A stretch of 64,000 nt of DNA from Clostridia bacterium (GCA_017549365.1 JAFYUZ010000007.1:17051-81050), one strand, 5' to 3'. Positions 44,661 through 54,014 are shown, numbered from the stretch's first letter. Program-made: numbers and translations. Notes: generated by a model from the sequence alone, not told the origin.

Positions 44661-47483
44661 ATGGCACAGGATTACGGAAAAACACTCAATCTGCCCAAGA
44701 CAGATTTCCCCATGAGAGCAAATCTGCCTCAGAACGAACCCAAAACTCTTGACAGATGGGAAAAAGAAGGACTTTATAAGAAGCTTATGGAGCACAATGC
44801 AGGCAAGCCCTCTTATATCCTTCACGACGGCCCTCCCTTCTCAAACGGCAATATCCACATGGGTACTGCAATGAACAAGATTCTCAAGGACTTTATCATC
44901 AAGTCCAAGGCCATGACAGGCTATAAAACCCCCTATGTTCCCGGCTGGGACAACCACGGCATGCCCATTGAAAGCGCTATCATCAAGAAGAACAAGCTCG
45001 ACAGAAAGAAGATGTCGGTTTCCGATTTCAGAAAAGAATGTCAGAAGTTTGCGGAAAACTTTGTTGATATCCAGCGCACCTCCTTCAAGAGACTCGGTGT
45101 TGTCGGCGACTGGGAAAACCCCTATCTCACAATGGCTCCCGCCTTTGAAGAACGCGAAGTTCTCGTTTTCGGCGAGATGTACAAGAAGGGATATATCTAC
45201 AAGGGACTCAAGCCCGTTTATTGGTGCCCCACCGACGAAACAGCCCTTGCAGAATCCGAAATCGAATATACCGAAGACGCTTGTAAGTCTGTTTACGTTA
45301 AGTTTGCCGTTGATAACGACAACGGTAAACTTTCCGGCATCGATCTTGCAAACACTTATTTCATAATCTGGACAACAACTGTCTGGACACTCCCCGGCAA
45401 CATGGCCATTGCTCTCAACCCCAAGGAAACTTACGTTGTTGCAAAGGCAGACGGCAAAAACTATATCGTTGCTAAGGCTCTGCTTGAAAAGACCATGTCG
45501 ATGGGCGGCATCGAAAATTACGAGATCATTGCCGAATATCCCGGCAACTATTTCGAATACATGACCGCAAAGCATCCCTTCATTGACCGCACAAGCCTTA
45601 TCGTTAACGCTGATTACGTTACTATGGAAAGCGGTACCGGTTGCGTACACACAGCTCCCGGTTACGGTATGGATGACTATTTCACCGGCATGAAATACAA
45701 GATGAATATCATCGTTCCCGTCGATGACCGCGGATATCAGGGCGCAGAAGCCGGCAAATTTGCAGGTCTTTTCTACGAAGAATCCAACAAGGCGATCTAC
45801 GACGATATGGTAGAAACAGGCGCTCTCTTTGCATCCGAAGACATCGTCCATCAGTATCCTCACTGCTGGAGATGTAAAAATCCCATCATCTTCCGTGCAA
45901 CTCCTCAGTGGTTCTGCTCGGTCGAAGCTTTCAAGGACGCGGCAGTTGCGGCTTGTGACAGCGTTGAATGGCTTCCCAAGTGGGGCGGTGACAGAATCGT
46001 TTCCATGATCCGCGAGCGCGCTGACTGGTGTATCTCCAGACAGAGAAACTGGGGTCTTCCCATTCCCGTATTCTACTGCGAGGATTGCGGCGAGATCATT
46101 TGCGACGAAGCTACCATCGCTTCTATCTCCAAAAAGTTCGGTAAACTCGGCTCGAACGCGTGGTTCGACCTCGAAGCTTCCGACCTTCTCCCCGAAAACT
46201 ACGTTTGCCCCAAGTGTGGCAAAACACATTTCAGAAAAGAAACAGACACCCTTGACTGCTGGTTTGACTCGGGCTCCACACATTTCAGCGTTCTCGACAG
46301 AGAAGGTCTTTCGTGGCCTGCAGATATGTATCTCGAAGGTGCCGACCAGTACCGCGGATGGTTCCAGTCGTCGCTTCTCACAGCTGTCGGCGCAAAGAAC
46401 GAAGGTGCTCCTTACAAGACCGTTCTTACCCACGGTTGGGTAGTTGACGGCGAAGGCAAGGCAATGCACAAGTCTCTCGGCAACTCTGTTGCTCCCGAAG
46501 AGATCATCAAGGATTACGGTGCAGATATGCTCCGTCTTTGGGTTGCATCCAGCGATTACCGCGTTGACGTTCGTGCATCCGATGCCATCTTCAAGCAGCT
46601 TTCTGAAGCATACCGCAAGATCAGAAATACCATCCGCATTCTCCTTGCAAACCTCGGTACACCCGAAGAAGATTTCGATCCCAACAAGGATATGGTGCCC
46701 TTTGATAAGATGTACGATATCGACAAGTGGATCGTAAGCGAGCTCAACAACCTTTGCGAAAAGGTAAGAAAAGCTTATGAGACCTTCGAATATCACATCA
46801 TCTATCACGAAGTTCACGATTTCTGCACCAACGAGCTTTCGAAGATCTACGTTGATATCACAAAAGACCGCGTTTACGTTGAAGAAAAGGATTCGTTTGG
46901 CAGACGCAGTGCACAGACCGCAATGTACATCTGTGTAAACTACATCACAAGACTTCTTGCTCCTATCCTTTCCTATACCGCAGAAGAAACATGGTCCTAC
47001 ATGGCGCATCTTGACGGCGAAAACGCCGAAAGCGTGTTCCTCAACGACCTTCCCGCATACGACAAAAAGTATGAAAACACCGAGCTTTCCGCAAAGTGGA
47101 ACGCACTGCTTGCAGTACGCGATGACGTTATGAAGGCTCTCGAGGTTGCCCGTGCCGAAAAGCTCGTTGGTAAATCTCTCGACGCTTCCATCGTTATCTA
47201 CGGCGACAAGGACAACGAAGCCATCAAGCTCTTTGAAGAGTTTGCGGATGAACTCAAGACCGTATTCATCGTTTCCAAGGCTTCTGTTTGCGAAGGCGCG
47301 GCACCCGAAGGTGCTTTCACCGATACCACAAGCGGTATTGCAGTTTCTGTATCCGCAAGCACAGGTACAAAGTGCGACAGATGCTGGTACTACACCGACG
47401 ATATCAAGACCGACAGCGAAGGACAGCATCTCTGTCCCAGATGCTCGGCTATCATCAAGAAGATCACCTTCGGTGCGAAGTAA
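44661..47483 (+). CDS. ileS: Isoleucyl-tRNA synthetase
   Basis: Charges tRNA-Ile. The 940-residue protein contains the HIGH-type motif PPFSNGNIHMG (about 57-67), an editing domain with TTVWTLPGN, the KMSKS counterpart AMHKSLGN (near 600), anticodon-binding helices, and a C-terminal zinc site CDRCWYY ... CPRC. The variant KMSKS is normal for this branch. AAAGGAG precedes ATG 44661. lspA starts at the next base after its stop. No T-box leader lies upstream. Confidence 0.98.
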   Translation: MAQDYGKTLNLPKTDFPMRANLPQNEPKTLDRWEKEGLYKKLMEHNAGKPSYILHDGPPFSNGNIHMGTAMNKILKDFIIKSKAMTGYKTPYVPGWDNHGMPIESAIIKKNKLDRKKMSVSDFRKECQKFAENFVDIQRTSFKRLGVVGDWENPYLTMAPAFEEREVLVFGEMYKKGYIYKGLKPVYWCPTDETALAESEIEYTEDACKSVYVKFAVDNDNGKLSGIDLANTYFIIWTTTVWTLPGNMAIALNPKETYVVAKADGKNYIVAKALLEKTMSMGGIENYEIIAEYPGNYFEYMTAKHPFIDRTSLIVNADYVTMESGTGCVHTAPGYGMDDYFTGMKYKMNIIVPVDDRGYQGAEAGKFAGLFYEESNKAIYDDMVETGALFASEDIVHQYPHCWRCKNPIIFRATPQWFCSVEAFKDAAVAACDSVEWLPKWGGDRIVSMIRERADWCISRQRNWGLPIPVFYCEDCGEIICDEATIASISKKFGKLGSNAWFDLEASDLLPENYVCPKCGKTHFRKETDTLDCWFDSGSTHFSVLDREGLSWPADMYLEGADQYRGWFQSSLLTAVGAKNEGAPYKTVLTHGWVVDGEGKAMHKSLGNSVAPEEIIKDYGADMLRLWVASSDYRVDVRASDAIFKQLSEAYRKIRNTIRILLANLGTPEEDFDPNKDMVPFDKMYDIDKWIVSELNNLCEKVRKAYETFEYHIIYHEVHDFCTNELSKIYVDITKDRVYVEEKDSFGRRSAQTAMYICVNYITRLLAPILSYTAEETWSYMAHLDGENAESVFLNDLPAYDKKYENTELSAKWNALLAVRDDVMKALEVARAEKLVGKSLDASIVIYGDKDNEAIKLFEEFADELKTVFIVSKASVCEGAAPEGAFTDTTSGIAVSVSASTGTKCDRCWYYTDDIKTDSEGQHLCPRCSAIIKKITFGAK

Positions 47484-48071
47484 ATGCTTGCCGTTTTAAT
47501 TGTAAACCTTGTAATTATCGTTGACCAGCTCACCAAATGGTGGGCTGCCAACGTATTGCAGCACATGCACGATGGCAAAATTCCTCTTATAGATGGCGTT
47601 TTAAGCTTCACCTATGCCACAAACGACGGCATGGCTTTTGGCCTTTTGGGGGACCACAGATGGGTATTCATCCTTCTTACCTGCCTTGTGCTTGCTGTTA
47701 TCATCGGCTTTTTTGTTGCCACAAGAAAACGCAACAGACACCCTTTTCTCGACGTTTCTCTCGGTCTTGTACTTGCAGGAGGCGCGGCGAATATGATAGA
47801 CCGTACTTTTTTCGGTACAGAGTCTTTGTTTTCGGGTTCTGTTGTTGATTTCATCTATTTCGAGCTTATCGATTTCCCGATATTCAACGTAGCAGACATT
47901 TCCGTTTGCGTAGGCATGGGGTTGTTTGTTCTGTATATGCTTGTTATCGAGGGAAGGATAGACCCGAAAAAATACGTAACCTTCTTCAGAGAAGAAAAGA
48001 AACAACCAAAAAATCAATGTTCGTGTTCTTGCATTGACGACAAGCGCGAACATAACGAAAGCGAAAATTGA
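47484..48071 (+). CDS. lspA: Lipoprotein signal peptidase (SPase II) with a Cys-rich tail
   Basis: Cuts the signal peptide of diacylated prolipoproteins. Four membrane helices fit the family; the two catalytic aspartates are in VVDFIYF and NVADISV. NDGMAFG and GGAANMIDR are the other conserved blocks. With 195 residues it is longer than the usual 150-170: about 30 extra hydrophilic residues form a C-terminal tail with CSCSC. It starts immediately after the ileS stop, so translation is probably coupled, and it overlaps the pseudouridine synthase start by four bases. Confidence 0.95.
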   Translation: MLAVLIVNLVIIVDQLTKWWAANVLQHMHDGKIPLIDGVLSFTYATNDGMAFGLLGDHRWVFILLTCLVLAVIIGFFVATRKRNRHPFLDVSLGLVLAGGAANMIDRTFFGTESLFSGSVVDFIYFELIDFPIFNVADISVCVGMGLFVLYMLVIEGRIDPKKYVTFFREEKKQPKNQCSCSCIDDKREHNESEN

Positions 48072-49054
48072 GCTTGAATATGTATCCGGAAAACAGCGGC
48101 GCCTTTGCCGCAGATGATCTTGATATAATCGAAGAATCGCAGACAGTCGAGTTTGTAGTGTCCGAAAGCATGAGACTTGACGCTCTCGTTGCGGCAGAAT
48201 GCTCTGTTACAAGAAGTGCCGCCGCAAAGCTAATCGAAGAGGGCGCGGTTACCGTGTCGGGTAAGGTCTGTGCAAAGAGCCTTAAACCGAAACAGGGCGA
48301 GCACGTGTGCGTTACGCTTCCGCCGCTTCGTGATTGCGAAGCCGTTGCACAGGATATTCCTGTTGACGTGCTTTACGAGGACGATGATCTTCTCGTGGTC
48401 AATAAACCGCGTGGTATGGTGGTTCATCCTGCCCCCGGAAATCCCGACGGCACGCTTGTCAATGCGCTTTTGCATCATTGCAAGGGAAGCCTTTCGGGAA
48501 TAAACGGCGTTATCCGTCCAGGCATTGTCCATCGAATCGACAAGGACACAAGCGGCCTTTTGATGGTGGCAAAAAACGACGATGCCCACCTTTCTCTTGC
48601 GGCGCAGATAAAAGAGCATTCCTTTACCCGCGTTTACAACGCCATTGTTTCGGGCAATATCAAAGACGATTGCGGAACAATAGATCTTCCCATCGGACGT
48701 CACCCGAAGGATCGAAAGAAAATGGCGGTGACAGAAAAAAATTCTCGCAATGCCGTTACGCATTTCACTGTTCTCGAGCGATTCGGCGATTATACCTTTC
48801 TCGAACTTCGACTTGAAACAGGCAGAACCCATCAGATAAGGGTGCATATGTCACACAAAGGACACGCCGTTCTCGGCGATCCTCTTTATGCACCGCAGGC
48901 AGGAAAAAATCGCTTCGGGCTTGCAGGTCAGTGTCTGCACGCAAAAACGGTTGGATTTGTTCACCCGAGAAGCGGAGAATATGTCGAAATAACTTCTGAT
49001 CTGCCCGGCTATTTCGCTGAAATACTTGAAAAATTAAGAAAAAATCAAAAATAA
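48068..49054 (+). CDS. RluA/RluD-family pseudouridine synthase
   Basis: Makes pseudouridine in ribosomal RNA. The 328 residues contain an N-terminal S4 domain (MRLDALVAAECSVTRSAAAKLIEEG) and the catalytic domain with HRIDKDTSGLLMVAK (catalytic Asp) and GRTHQIRVHM. The RluD type (23S helix 69) is most likely from synteny after lspA. The start is TTG 48068, overlapping the lspA stop, or ATG 48080; neither has a good ribosome site. Confidence 0.92.
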   Translation: MSLNMYPENSGAFAADDLDIIEESQTVEFVVSESMRLDALVAAECSVTRSAAAKLIEEGAVTVSGKVCAKSLKPKQGEHVCVTLPPLRDCEAVAQDIPVDVLYEDDDLLVVNKPRGMVVHPAPGNPDGTLVNALLHHCKGSLSGINGVIRPGIVHRIDKDTSGLLMVAKNDDAHLSLAAQIKEHSFTRVYNAIVSGNIKDDCGTIDLPIGRHPKDRKKMAVTEKNSRNAVTHFTVLERFGDYTFLELRLETGRTHQIRVHMSHKGHAVLGDPLYAPQAGKNRFGLAGQCLHAKTVGFVHPRSGEYVEITSDLPGYFAEILEKLRKNQK

Positions 49055-49088
49055 GCACTCTTTATATTCCATACAGGAGGAATTGTCA

Positions 49089-49919
49089 ATGGATAAGAAA
49101 AAGCTTTCATCTATCGCTCTGCGCATCAGAAAGAATGCCGTAGCCGCGGTTCATGCTGCAAAATCGGGACATCCGGGTGGATCCTTGGGCATTGCCGAGC
49201 TTCTCGCATATCTCTATTTTGAAGAAATGAATGTGGATCCCAAAAATCCGAAGTGGGATGACAGAGACCGTTTTGTACTTTCAAAGGGTCACACTTGCCC
49301 TGCTTACTATGCGGCTCTTGCCGAAAAAGGATTTTTTGACACCGAGCTTCTTCTTACTTTCCGTAAGCCCGACAGTATTCTTCAGGGTCACCCCGATATG
49401 AAGCATATTCCCGGCGTTGATATGTCCACAGGCTCTCTCGGACAGGGCATTTCCGCTGCTTGCGGTATGGCTCTTTCGGGCAAGATCAGAAACAAGAATT
49501 ACCGCGTTTACGCTATCCTTGGCGATGGCGAATCCGAAGAAGGACAGGTTTGGGAGGCGGCTATGATGGCGGCTCACTACAACCTTTCCAATCTCTGCAT
49601 TTTCGTCGATTCCAACGGACTCCAGATAGACGGACCCATTGCGGAAGTTATGAATCCTCAGCCCTTTGACGAAAAGTTCAAAGCTTTCGGCTGGAACGTT
49701 TGCGTTATCGACGGCCACAATCTCGATCAGATAGCCGAAGCCTGCAAAAATGCACGCAACAGCGACAAGCCCACCGCAGTAATCTGCAATACTGTTAAGG
49801 GCAAGGGCGTTTCGTATATGGAAAACAACGTTGCATGGCATGGCAGTGCTCCCAATGACGAGCAGTACGCTATTGCTTGTGCAGATCTTGAAAAGCTCGA
49901 AAAAGAGCTTAACGCATAA
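49089..49919 (+). CDS. Transketolase, N-terminal subunit
   Basis: Carries the thiamine-diphosphate-binding half of a split transketolase; with the next gene it moves two-carbon units between sugar phosphates. The 276 residues include KSGHPGGSLG, VLSKGHTCPAYY and the TPP/Mg motif GDGESEEGQVWEAAMMA. AGGAGG at 49075-49080 fits ATG 49089 (eight bases) and not the in-frame TTG 49083. Split transketolases are usual in Clostridia, which often lack the oxidative pentose phosphate steps. Confidence 0.95.
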   Translation: MDKKKLSSIALRIRKNAVAAVHAAKSGHPGGSLGIAELLAYLYFEEMNVDPKNPKWDDRDRFVLSKGHTCPAYYAALAEKGFFDTELLLTFRKPDSILQGHPDMKHIPGVDMSTGSLGQGISAACGMALSGKIRNKNYRVYAILGDGESEEGQVWEAAMMAAHYNLSNLCIFVDSNGLQIDGPIAEVMNPQPFDEKFKAFGWNVCVIDGHNLDQIAEACKNARNSDKPTAVICNTVKGKGVSYMENNVAWHGSAPNDEQYAIACADLEKLEKELNA

Positions 49920-49933
49920 AGGAGGTATACGTC

Positions 49934-50878
49934 ATGGCAGAAAAGTTGGCTACACGTGAGGCGTACGGACTTGCTCTTGCAGAGTTTGGCGCTAAATATG
50001 AAAATCTCGTTGTCCTTGACGCAGACCTTGCGGCGGCAACCAAAACAGGCACATTCAAAAAAGCTTTCCCCGACAGATTTTTCGATTGCGGTATTGCCGA
50101 AGGAAATATGATCGGCGTTGCGGCAGGTCTTGCCACAACAGGTCTTGTTCCTTTCGCAAGCTCGTTTGCAATGTTTGCGGCAGGACGTGCTTTTGAACAG
50201 ATAAGAAACTCTGTGGGATATCCTCACCTCAACGTTAAGATCGGCGCAACCCACGCGGGCATTTCTGTTGGCGAGGATGGCGCAACTCATCAGTGTAACG
50301 AGGATATCGCCCTCATGCGCACCATCCCCGGTATGGTTATTCTCAATCCTGCTGACGCAGTAGAAGCAAGAGCGGCGGTTGAGGCGGCAATCCTTCATGA
50401 CGGTCCCTGCTATCTCAGATTTGGCAGATTTGCAGTGCCCACCTTCAACGATAAAGAAACCTACAAGTTCGAGCTTGGAAAGGGCGTTACTCTTGCCGAC
50501 GGTACCGACGTAACCATCGTTGCATCCGGTCTTACCGTATCTATTGCCATGGAAGCCGCAGAACTTCTCAAGGCAAAGGGTATCAGCGCAAGGGTTATCA
50601 ACATCCACACCATCAAGCCTCTTGACAAGGATATCCTTGTTAAGGCCGCAAAGGAAACGGGTGCAATGCTCGTTGCCGAAGAACACAGCATTATCGGCGG
50701 TCTTGGCTCTGCCGTTTGCGAAGCTGTGTGTGAAGAATGTCCCGTTCCTGTTGTAAGATTCGGTATGAACGATGAATTCGGCAGATCGGGAAGCGCTGCA
50801 AAGCTTCTTGAAATGTACGGCTTTACTGCAGAAAACTTTGCAAAGCTTGCCGAAAAGGCAATTTCCTTGAAGAAATAA
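49934..50878 (+). CDS. Transketolase, C-terminal subunit
   Basis: The 314 residues match the pyrimidine-binding and C-terminal domains of transketolase: DADLAAATKTGTF, FDCGIAEGNMIGVAAGLA (with the catalytic Glu), THAGISVGEDGATHQ and the transketolase C domain with VIDIHTIKP-like VINIHTIKPLD. It follows the N-terminal half after 14 bases, led by AAAGGAGG, so the two are made together in equal amounts. Confidence 0.95.
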   Translation: MAEKLATREAYGLALAEFGAKYENLVVLDADLAAATKTGTFKKAFPDRFFDCGIAEGNMIGVAAGLATTGLVPFASSFAMFAAGRAFEQIRNSVGYPHLNVKIGATHAGISVGEDGATHQCNEDIALMRTIPGMVILNPADAVEARAAVEAAILHDGPCYLRFGRFAVPTFNDKETYKFELGKGVTLADGTDVTIVASGLTVSIAMEAAELLKAKGISARVINIHTIKPLDKDILVKAAKETGAMLVAEEHSIIGGLGSAVCEAVCEECPVPVVRFGMNDEFGRSGSAAKLLEMYGFTAENFAKLAEKAISLKK

Positions 50879-50886
50879 CAAAATCA

Positions 50887-50918
50887 AAAGGCGGCACGTC
50901 GGTGCCGCCTTTGGTTAT
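50887..50918. terminator. Bidirectional terminator
   Basis: Perfect 11-base-pair stem (50887-50897 with 50902-50912) and GTCG tetraloop, with T-rich flanks on both strands. It ends the transketolase genes and the facing flavoprotein gene. Confidence 0.88.
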
Positions 50919-50933
50919 GCTTTTTTGTTGCGT

Positions 50934-52271
50934 TCAGAGTGCAGAGCCGCCTTTTATAAGGTTTTTGCGCACTTCTTTGCCGTCAAGCTCGTAAACGGCA
51001 CAATTTTTCTCTATTGCCATTGCGGCGGCAACGCCTGCCGCTTCGCCGAGCTGATTCAGGTTTACCATAACTCGCAGTGCACCAAACGCCATTTTGTCAG
51101 CGTTCAGCATTCTGCCTGCGGCAATAAGATTTTTGTATTGCTTTTGCACAAGTACCGAAAAGGGGATCTGATAGTATTTGGCGGCAGGGGAGGTTATGCC
51201 TTTTTCTTTTCGCCAATCGCCGTAGATGTAGTTTCTTTCGATACCTTTCATATATACTGTCTTCCCGTCGAGATAGTAAAATTTAACACCGCCGTCTCCG
51301 TCGTGTACGTCGACTCTGTAAGTGCCGTTGAGAATGGCATCCTCATAGCGCAGACCGTTAAGCATGTCCCATCCGCAGGCTTTCGTAACTGTGTTGTAGT
51401 GGTTTGTTTCGCGTATTCCCGCCAGCGAAGAAAATGCCGCGATCCTGAGGTTTGTTCCTGCGTATTTGTTTATAACTTCGCAGAAAGCATAGGCTTTTCT
51501 TCTGCCTTCCATTTCGACTGTTGTCAGTCCTTCTGCCGTCGAACAATCCTGCCCGAAAACATGAAAATCCGCACGCAAAGAAATGCCGTCAAGGCCGGGA
51601 ACGTCGCAACTCCAGCCAAAATCGTCATCAAAACCAACCTCGTGTCCATGTTCGATTATGATTTTTTGGTAATCTATTCCGTCAAGACTTCCCTGCATAA
51701 AAAAGCACGGGGTAGGGGGTTGCATAGGGCTTCCGCAGTATCCGTCGGCAGACAGACGCTTCATAATATCTCCGTCGCCGGTGGCATCAATGTAAAATTT
51801 TGCCTTAATCGCGCTTCTTCCGTCCTTGTTCTCGATTATTGCGGCAATTATTTCGTTTTGATCGCGCAAAACGTCTGCGCATATCGTATGAAGATAAATT
51901 TTTATCTTTTCTTCTTTTACAAGCAGGTCAAGCTCGTATTTTAATCTGTTAGGGTCAAAAACAATGGCTGTGGATGGGTTGTCATCAAGCACCGCGCATC
52001 CGCTTTTTACAAGCCTTTCGGTCATTTCTGCGGTAAGTCCCGCAATAACCTGCTCTTTGTAGTCGGTGTCCTTCAGGCTGTGCCAAACGTTGACAAGGGC
52101 GGATGTCGCCATGCCGCCAAGGCAGTTTTGACGCTCGACAAGAACGACTTTTGCCCCCATTCGCGCCGCTCTTACTGCGGCAAAAACACCTGTGCAACTG
52201 CCGCCGGCAACAAAAACGTCTGCCTCATCACAAACAGGAAGCTTCTTTTCGGGTTCGACCATGTAATTCAT
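50934..52271 (-). CDS. FAD-dependent oxidoreductase
   Basis: The 445-residue protein belongs to the FAD_oxidored group (related to succinate dehydrogenase flavoproteins and HdrA-like folds). It has the ADP-binding turn FVAGGSCTGVFAAVRAARMG (about 20-39), CLGGMATSALVNVWH, FYIDATGDGDIM and the late NLIAAGRMLNADKMAFGALRVM. The substrate is unknown; such genes often lie near sugar or aromatic catabolism, but here it stands alone. GAGGTG precedes ATG 52271. It has its own promoter. Confidence 0.87.
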   Translation of the reverse strand: MNYMVEPEKKLPVCDEADVFVAGGSCTGVFAAVRAARMGAKVVLVERQNCLGGMATSALVNVWHSLKDTDYKEQVIAGLTAEMTERLVKSGCAVLDDNPSTAIVFDPNRLKYELDLLVKEEKIKIYLHTICADVLRDQNEIIAAIIENKDGRSAIKAKFYIDATGDGDIMKRLSADGYCGSPMQPPTPCFFMQGSLDGIDYQKIIIEHGHEVGFDDDFGWSCDVPGLDGISLRADFHVFGQDCSTAEGLTTVEMEGRRKAYAFCEVINKYAGTNLRIAAFSSLAGIRETNHYNTVTKACGWDMLNGLRYEDAILNGTYRVDVHDGDGGVKFYYLDGKTVYMKGIERNYIYGDWRKEKGITSPAAKYYQIPFSVLVQKQYKNLIAAGRMLNADKMAFGALRVMVNLNQLGEAAGVAAAMAIEKNCAVYELDGKEVRKNLIKGGSAL

Positions 52272-52306
52272 TTTAACACCTCGATCATTCGCATATGTTG
52301 TATATC

Positions 52307-52335
52307 ATTATATAGCTTTGACATACTAAAATCAA
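52307..52335 (-). promoter_or_regulatory. Promoter for the flavoprotein gene
   Basis: On the minus strand TTGATT and TATAAT are 17 bases apart, about 35 bases before the start codon. Confidence 0.65.
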
Positions 52336-52408
52336 GTAGTTTCTTTGGTTGCTTATTGCGTTTTTTGTATTTTTAAAAAGACTTTTGTTTATTATAAATC
52401 CTAAATGC

Positions 52409-52437
52409 TTGACAAATCGGATGGTTTGGAGTATTAT
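52409..52437 (+). promoter_or_regulatory. Promoter for the Mrp redox operon
   Basis: TTGACA (52409-52414), 17 bases, TATTAT (52432-52437), then AAGGAG before ATG 52472. Confidence 0.65.
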
Positions 52438-52471
52438 TTATCTTAATGAATAAAAACAAGGAGTGATCACG

Positions 52472-53302
52472 ATGAGTGAAAATTGTACACATAACTGTGA
52501 GACCTGCTCTCAGAATTGCGGAGACAGAAAGGCGGAAAGCCTGCTTGCCCCCCTCAACGAAGCGTCCACAGTAAAAAAAGTAATTGCAGTAGTCAGCGGT
52601 AAAGGCGGCGTTGGTAAATCTATGGTAACTTCCATGCTTGCCGTGCTTTCGCAAAGAAGAGGCAACAAAACAGCCATTCTTGACGCCGATATCACAGGTC
52701 CTTCCATCCCCAAGGTATTTGGAATTACCGACAAGGCAGACGGCGACGGAGTAAATATTTTCCCTGTAAACACAAAGACAGGAATCGAGCTTATGTCCAT
52801 AAACCTTTTGCTTCCCGACGATACAGATCCCGTTGTATGGCGCGGTCCCGTTATCGCGGGTGCGGTAAAGCAGTTCTGGACAGACGTTGTGTGGAACGAT
52901 GTTGACCTTATGTTCATCGACTGCCCTCCCGGAACAGGTGATGTTCCGCTTACAGTGTTCCAGTCTATTCCCGTTGACGGCATTATCGTTGTTGCATCTC
53001 CCCAGGATCTTGTTTCGATGATCGTTGAAAAAGCTGTCAAGATGGCTCAGATGATGAATATTCCCGTTCTCGGCATTGTAGAAAACATGTCCTATTTCGA
53101 ATGTCCCGATTGCGGCGGCAAACACAGCATTTTCGGCGATAGCCACGTGGACGAGACTGCAGAAAAATACGGCATCAAGAATATCGCCCGTCTTCCCATC
53201 AATCCCAAAATTGCATCTGCAGCCGACAAGGGCATGCTTGAGCTTTTCGAGGGCGATTGGCTCGACGGCATGATGGACATGATCGAAGGACTTGAAAAAT
53301 GA
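52472..53302 (+). CDS. Mrp/NBP35 family ATP-binding protein, Fe-S carrier
   Basis: A P-loop ATPase of the deviant Walker (MinD-like) class that holds and passes on Fe-S clusters. The 276-residue protein has an N-terminal Cys motif (CTHNCETCSQNC, residues 5-16), KGGVGKS at the P-loop, DADITGPSIPK and, near the C-terminus, ECPDCGG (CxxC that bridges the dimer cluster). AAGGAG fits ATG 52472. Its stop overlaps the next gene by four bases. An Fe-S supply role for its two Cys-rich neighbours is a reasonable inference. Confidence 0.93.
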   Translation: MSENCTHNCETCSQNCGDRKAESLLAPLNEASTVKKVIAVVSGKGGVGKSMVTSMLAVLSQRRGNKTAILDADITGPSIPKVFGITDKADGDGVNIFPVNTKTGIELMSINLLLPDDTDPVVWRGPVIAGAVKQFWTDVVWNDVDLMFIDCPPGTGDVPLTVFQSIPVDGIIVVASPQDLVSMIVEKAVKMAQMMNIPVLGIVENMSYFECPDCGGKHSIFGDSHVDETAEKYGIKNIARLPINPKIASAADKGMLELFEGDWLDGMMDMIEGLEK

Positions 53303-53766
53303 GTATAAACCATTCACAAAAAGCAGGCGAGCTTTTTGCAAACGGGTACAACTGTTCCCAGGCAGTTTTCGGAGCTTTTTCGGATCTTACGGGAGTTGAC
53401 GAAAAAACGGCATTTATGATCTCTTCGTCTTTTGGCGGCGGCATGGGAAGAATGCGCGAGGTCTGTGGTGCGGTATCGGGAGCTTTTATGGTGCTCGGTG
53501 CTCTTTTTGGCTATGCCGAGCACGAAGACAAGGCAAAAAGCGAGCTTTATTCGATGGTACGCGATTTTGCCGACCGTTTCAGAAACGAAAACGGTTCTAT
53601 TGTCTGCCGAGAACTTCTTGCGCAGGCAGGGGTTCCGAAGGATACCTCGCACGAACCCGAAAAGCGCACACCCGAATATTACAAAAAACGTCCCTGCCGT
53701 GAATACGTTGAAATAGCGGCAAGAATACTTGACGAAATGATCGACGAGAAAGGGAGCCTAAAATGA
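53299..53766 (+). CDS. C-GCAxxG-C-C family redox protein
   Basis: A 155-residue member of a family named for its cysteine pattern: NGYNCSQAVFGAF near residue 18, GGGMGRMREVCGAVSGAFMVLGALFG in the middle, then single cysteines in IVCRELL and RPCREYVE. It has a membrane-free, mostly helical sequence. The family is widespread in anaerobes and sometimes lies beside or fused to electron-transfer proteins; its reaction is unknown. It overlaps both neighbours by four bases (ATGA), which suggests fixed proportions of the three products. Confidence 0.88.
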   Translation: MSINHSQKAGELFANGYNCSQAVFGAFSDLTGVDEKTAFMISSSFGGGMGRMREVCGAVSGAFMVLGALFGYAEHEDKAKSELYSMVRDFADRFRNENGSIVCRELLAQAGVPKDTSHEPEKRTPEYYKKRPCREYVEIAARILDEMIDEKGSLK

Positions 53767-53960
53767 AGATCAGATATAACGAAAATAAAGAGATAGTCGA
53801 AATGATCAGAAAAGGGATCCTTAAAAAAGAAGGACATTGCCCTTGCAAAAGAGAAATGTCCGAAGAGACCATGTGCATGTGTGAAGAGTTCAGAGCCCAG
53901 ATAGCCGATCCCGATTTCGAGGGTTACTGCCACTGCATGCTTTATTACAAAGAAAAATGA
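53763..53960 (+). CDS. Ferredoxin-thioredoxin reductase catalytic-subunit-like protein
   Basis: The 65-residue protein shows the FTR-beta cysteine pattern: GHCPCK, then MCMCEEF, then YCHCMLYY, that is CPC, CxC and CHC, which hold a 4Fe-4S cluster next to a redox disulfide. It is shorter than chloroplast or cyanobacterial FTR-beta (about 110) and no variable subunit is nearby. It may reduce a thioredoxin-like partner with ferredoxin electrons, perhaps the C-GCAxxG-C-C protein encoded just before it; this is inference. It is last in the operon. Confidence 0.8.
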   Translation: MKIRYNENKEIVEMIRKGILKKEGHCPCKREMSEETMCMCEEFRAQIADPDFEGYCHCMLYYKEK

Positions 53961-54014
53961 CTTTTGCCACAGCATCATTTATGATGTGCGGGAATACTAA
54001 CAGATCATAATCAG

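Noticed and set aside
44841..47429. An 862-codon open frame opposite ileS
   Set aside because: Same cause as above: biased codons in ileS. No ribosome site or domain.
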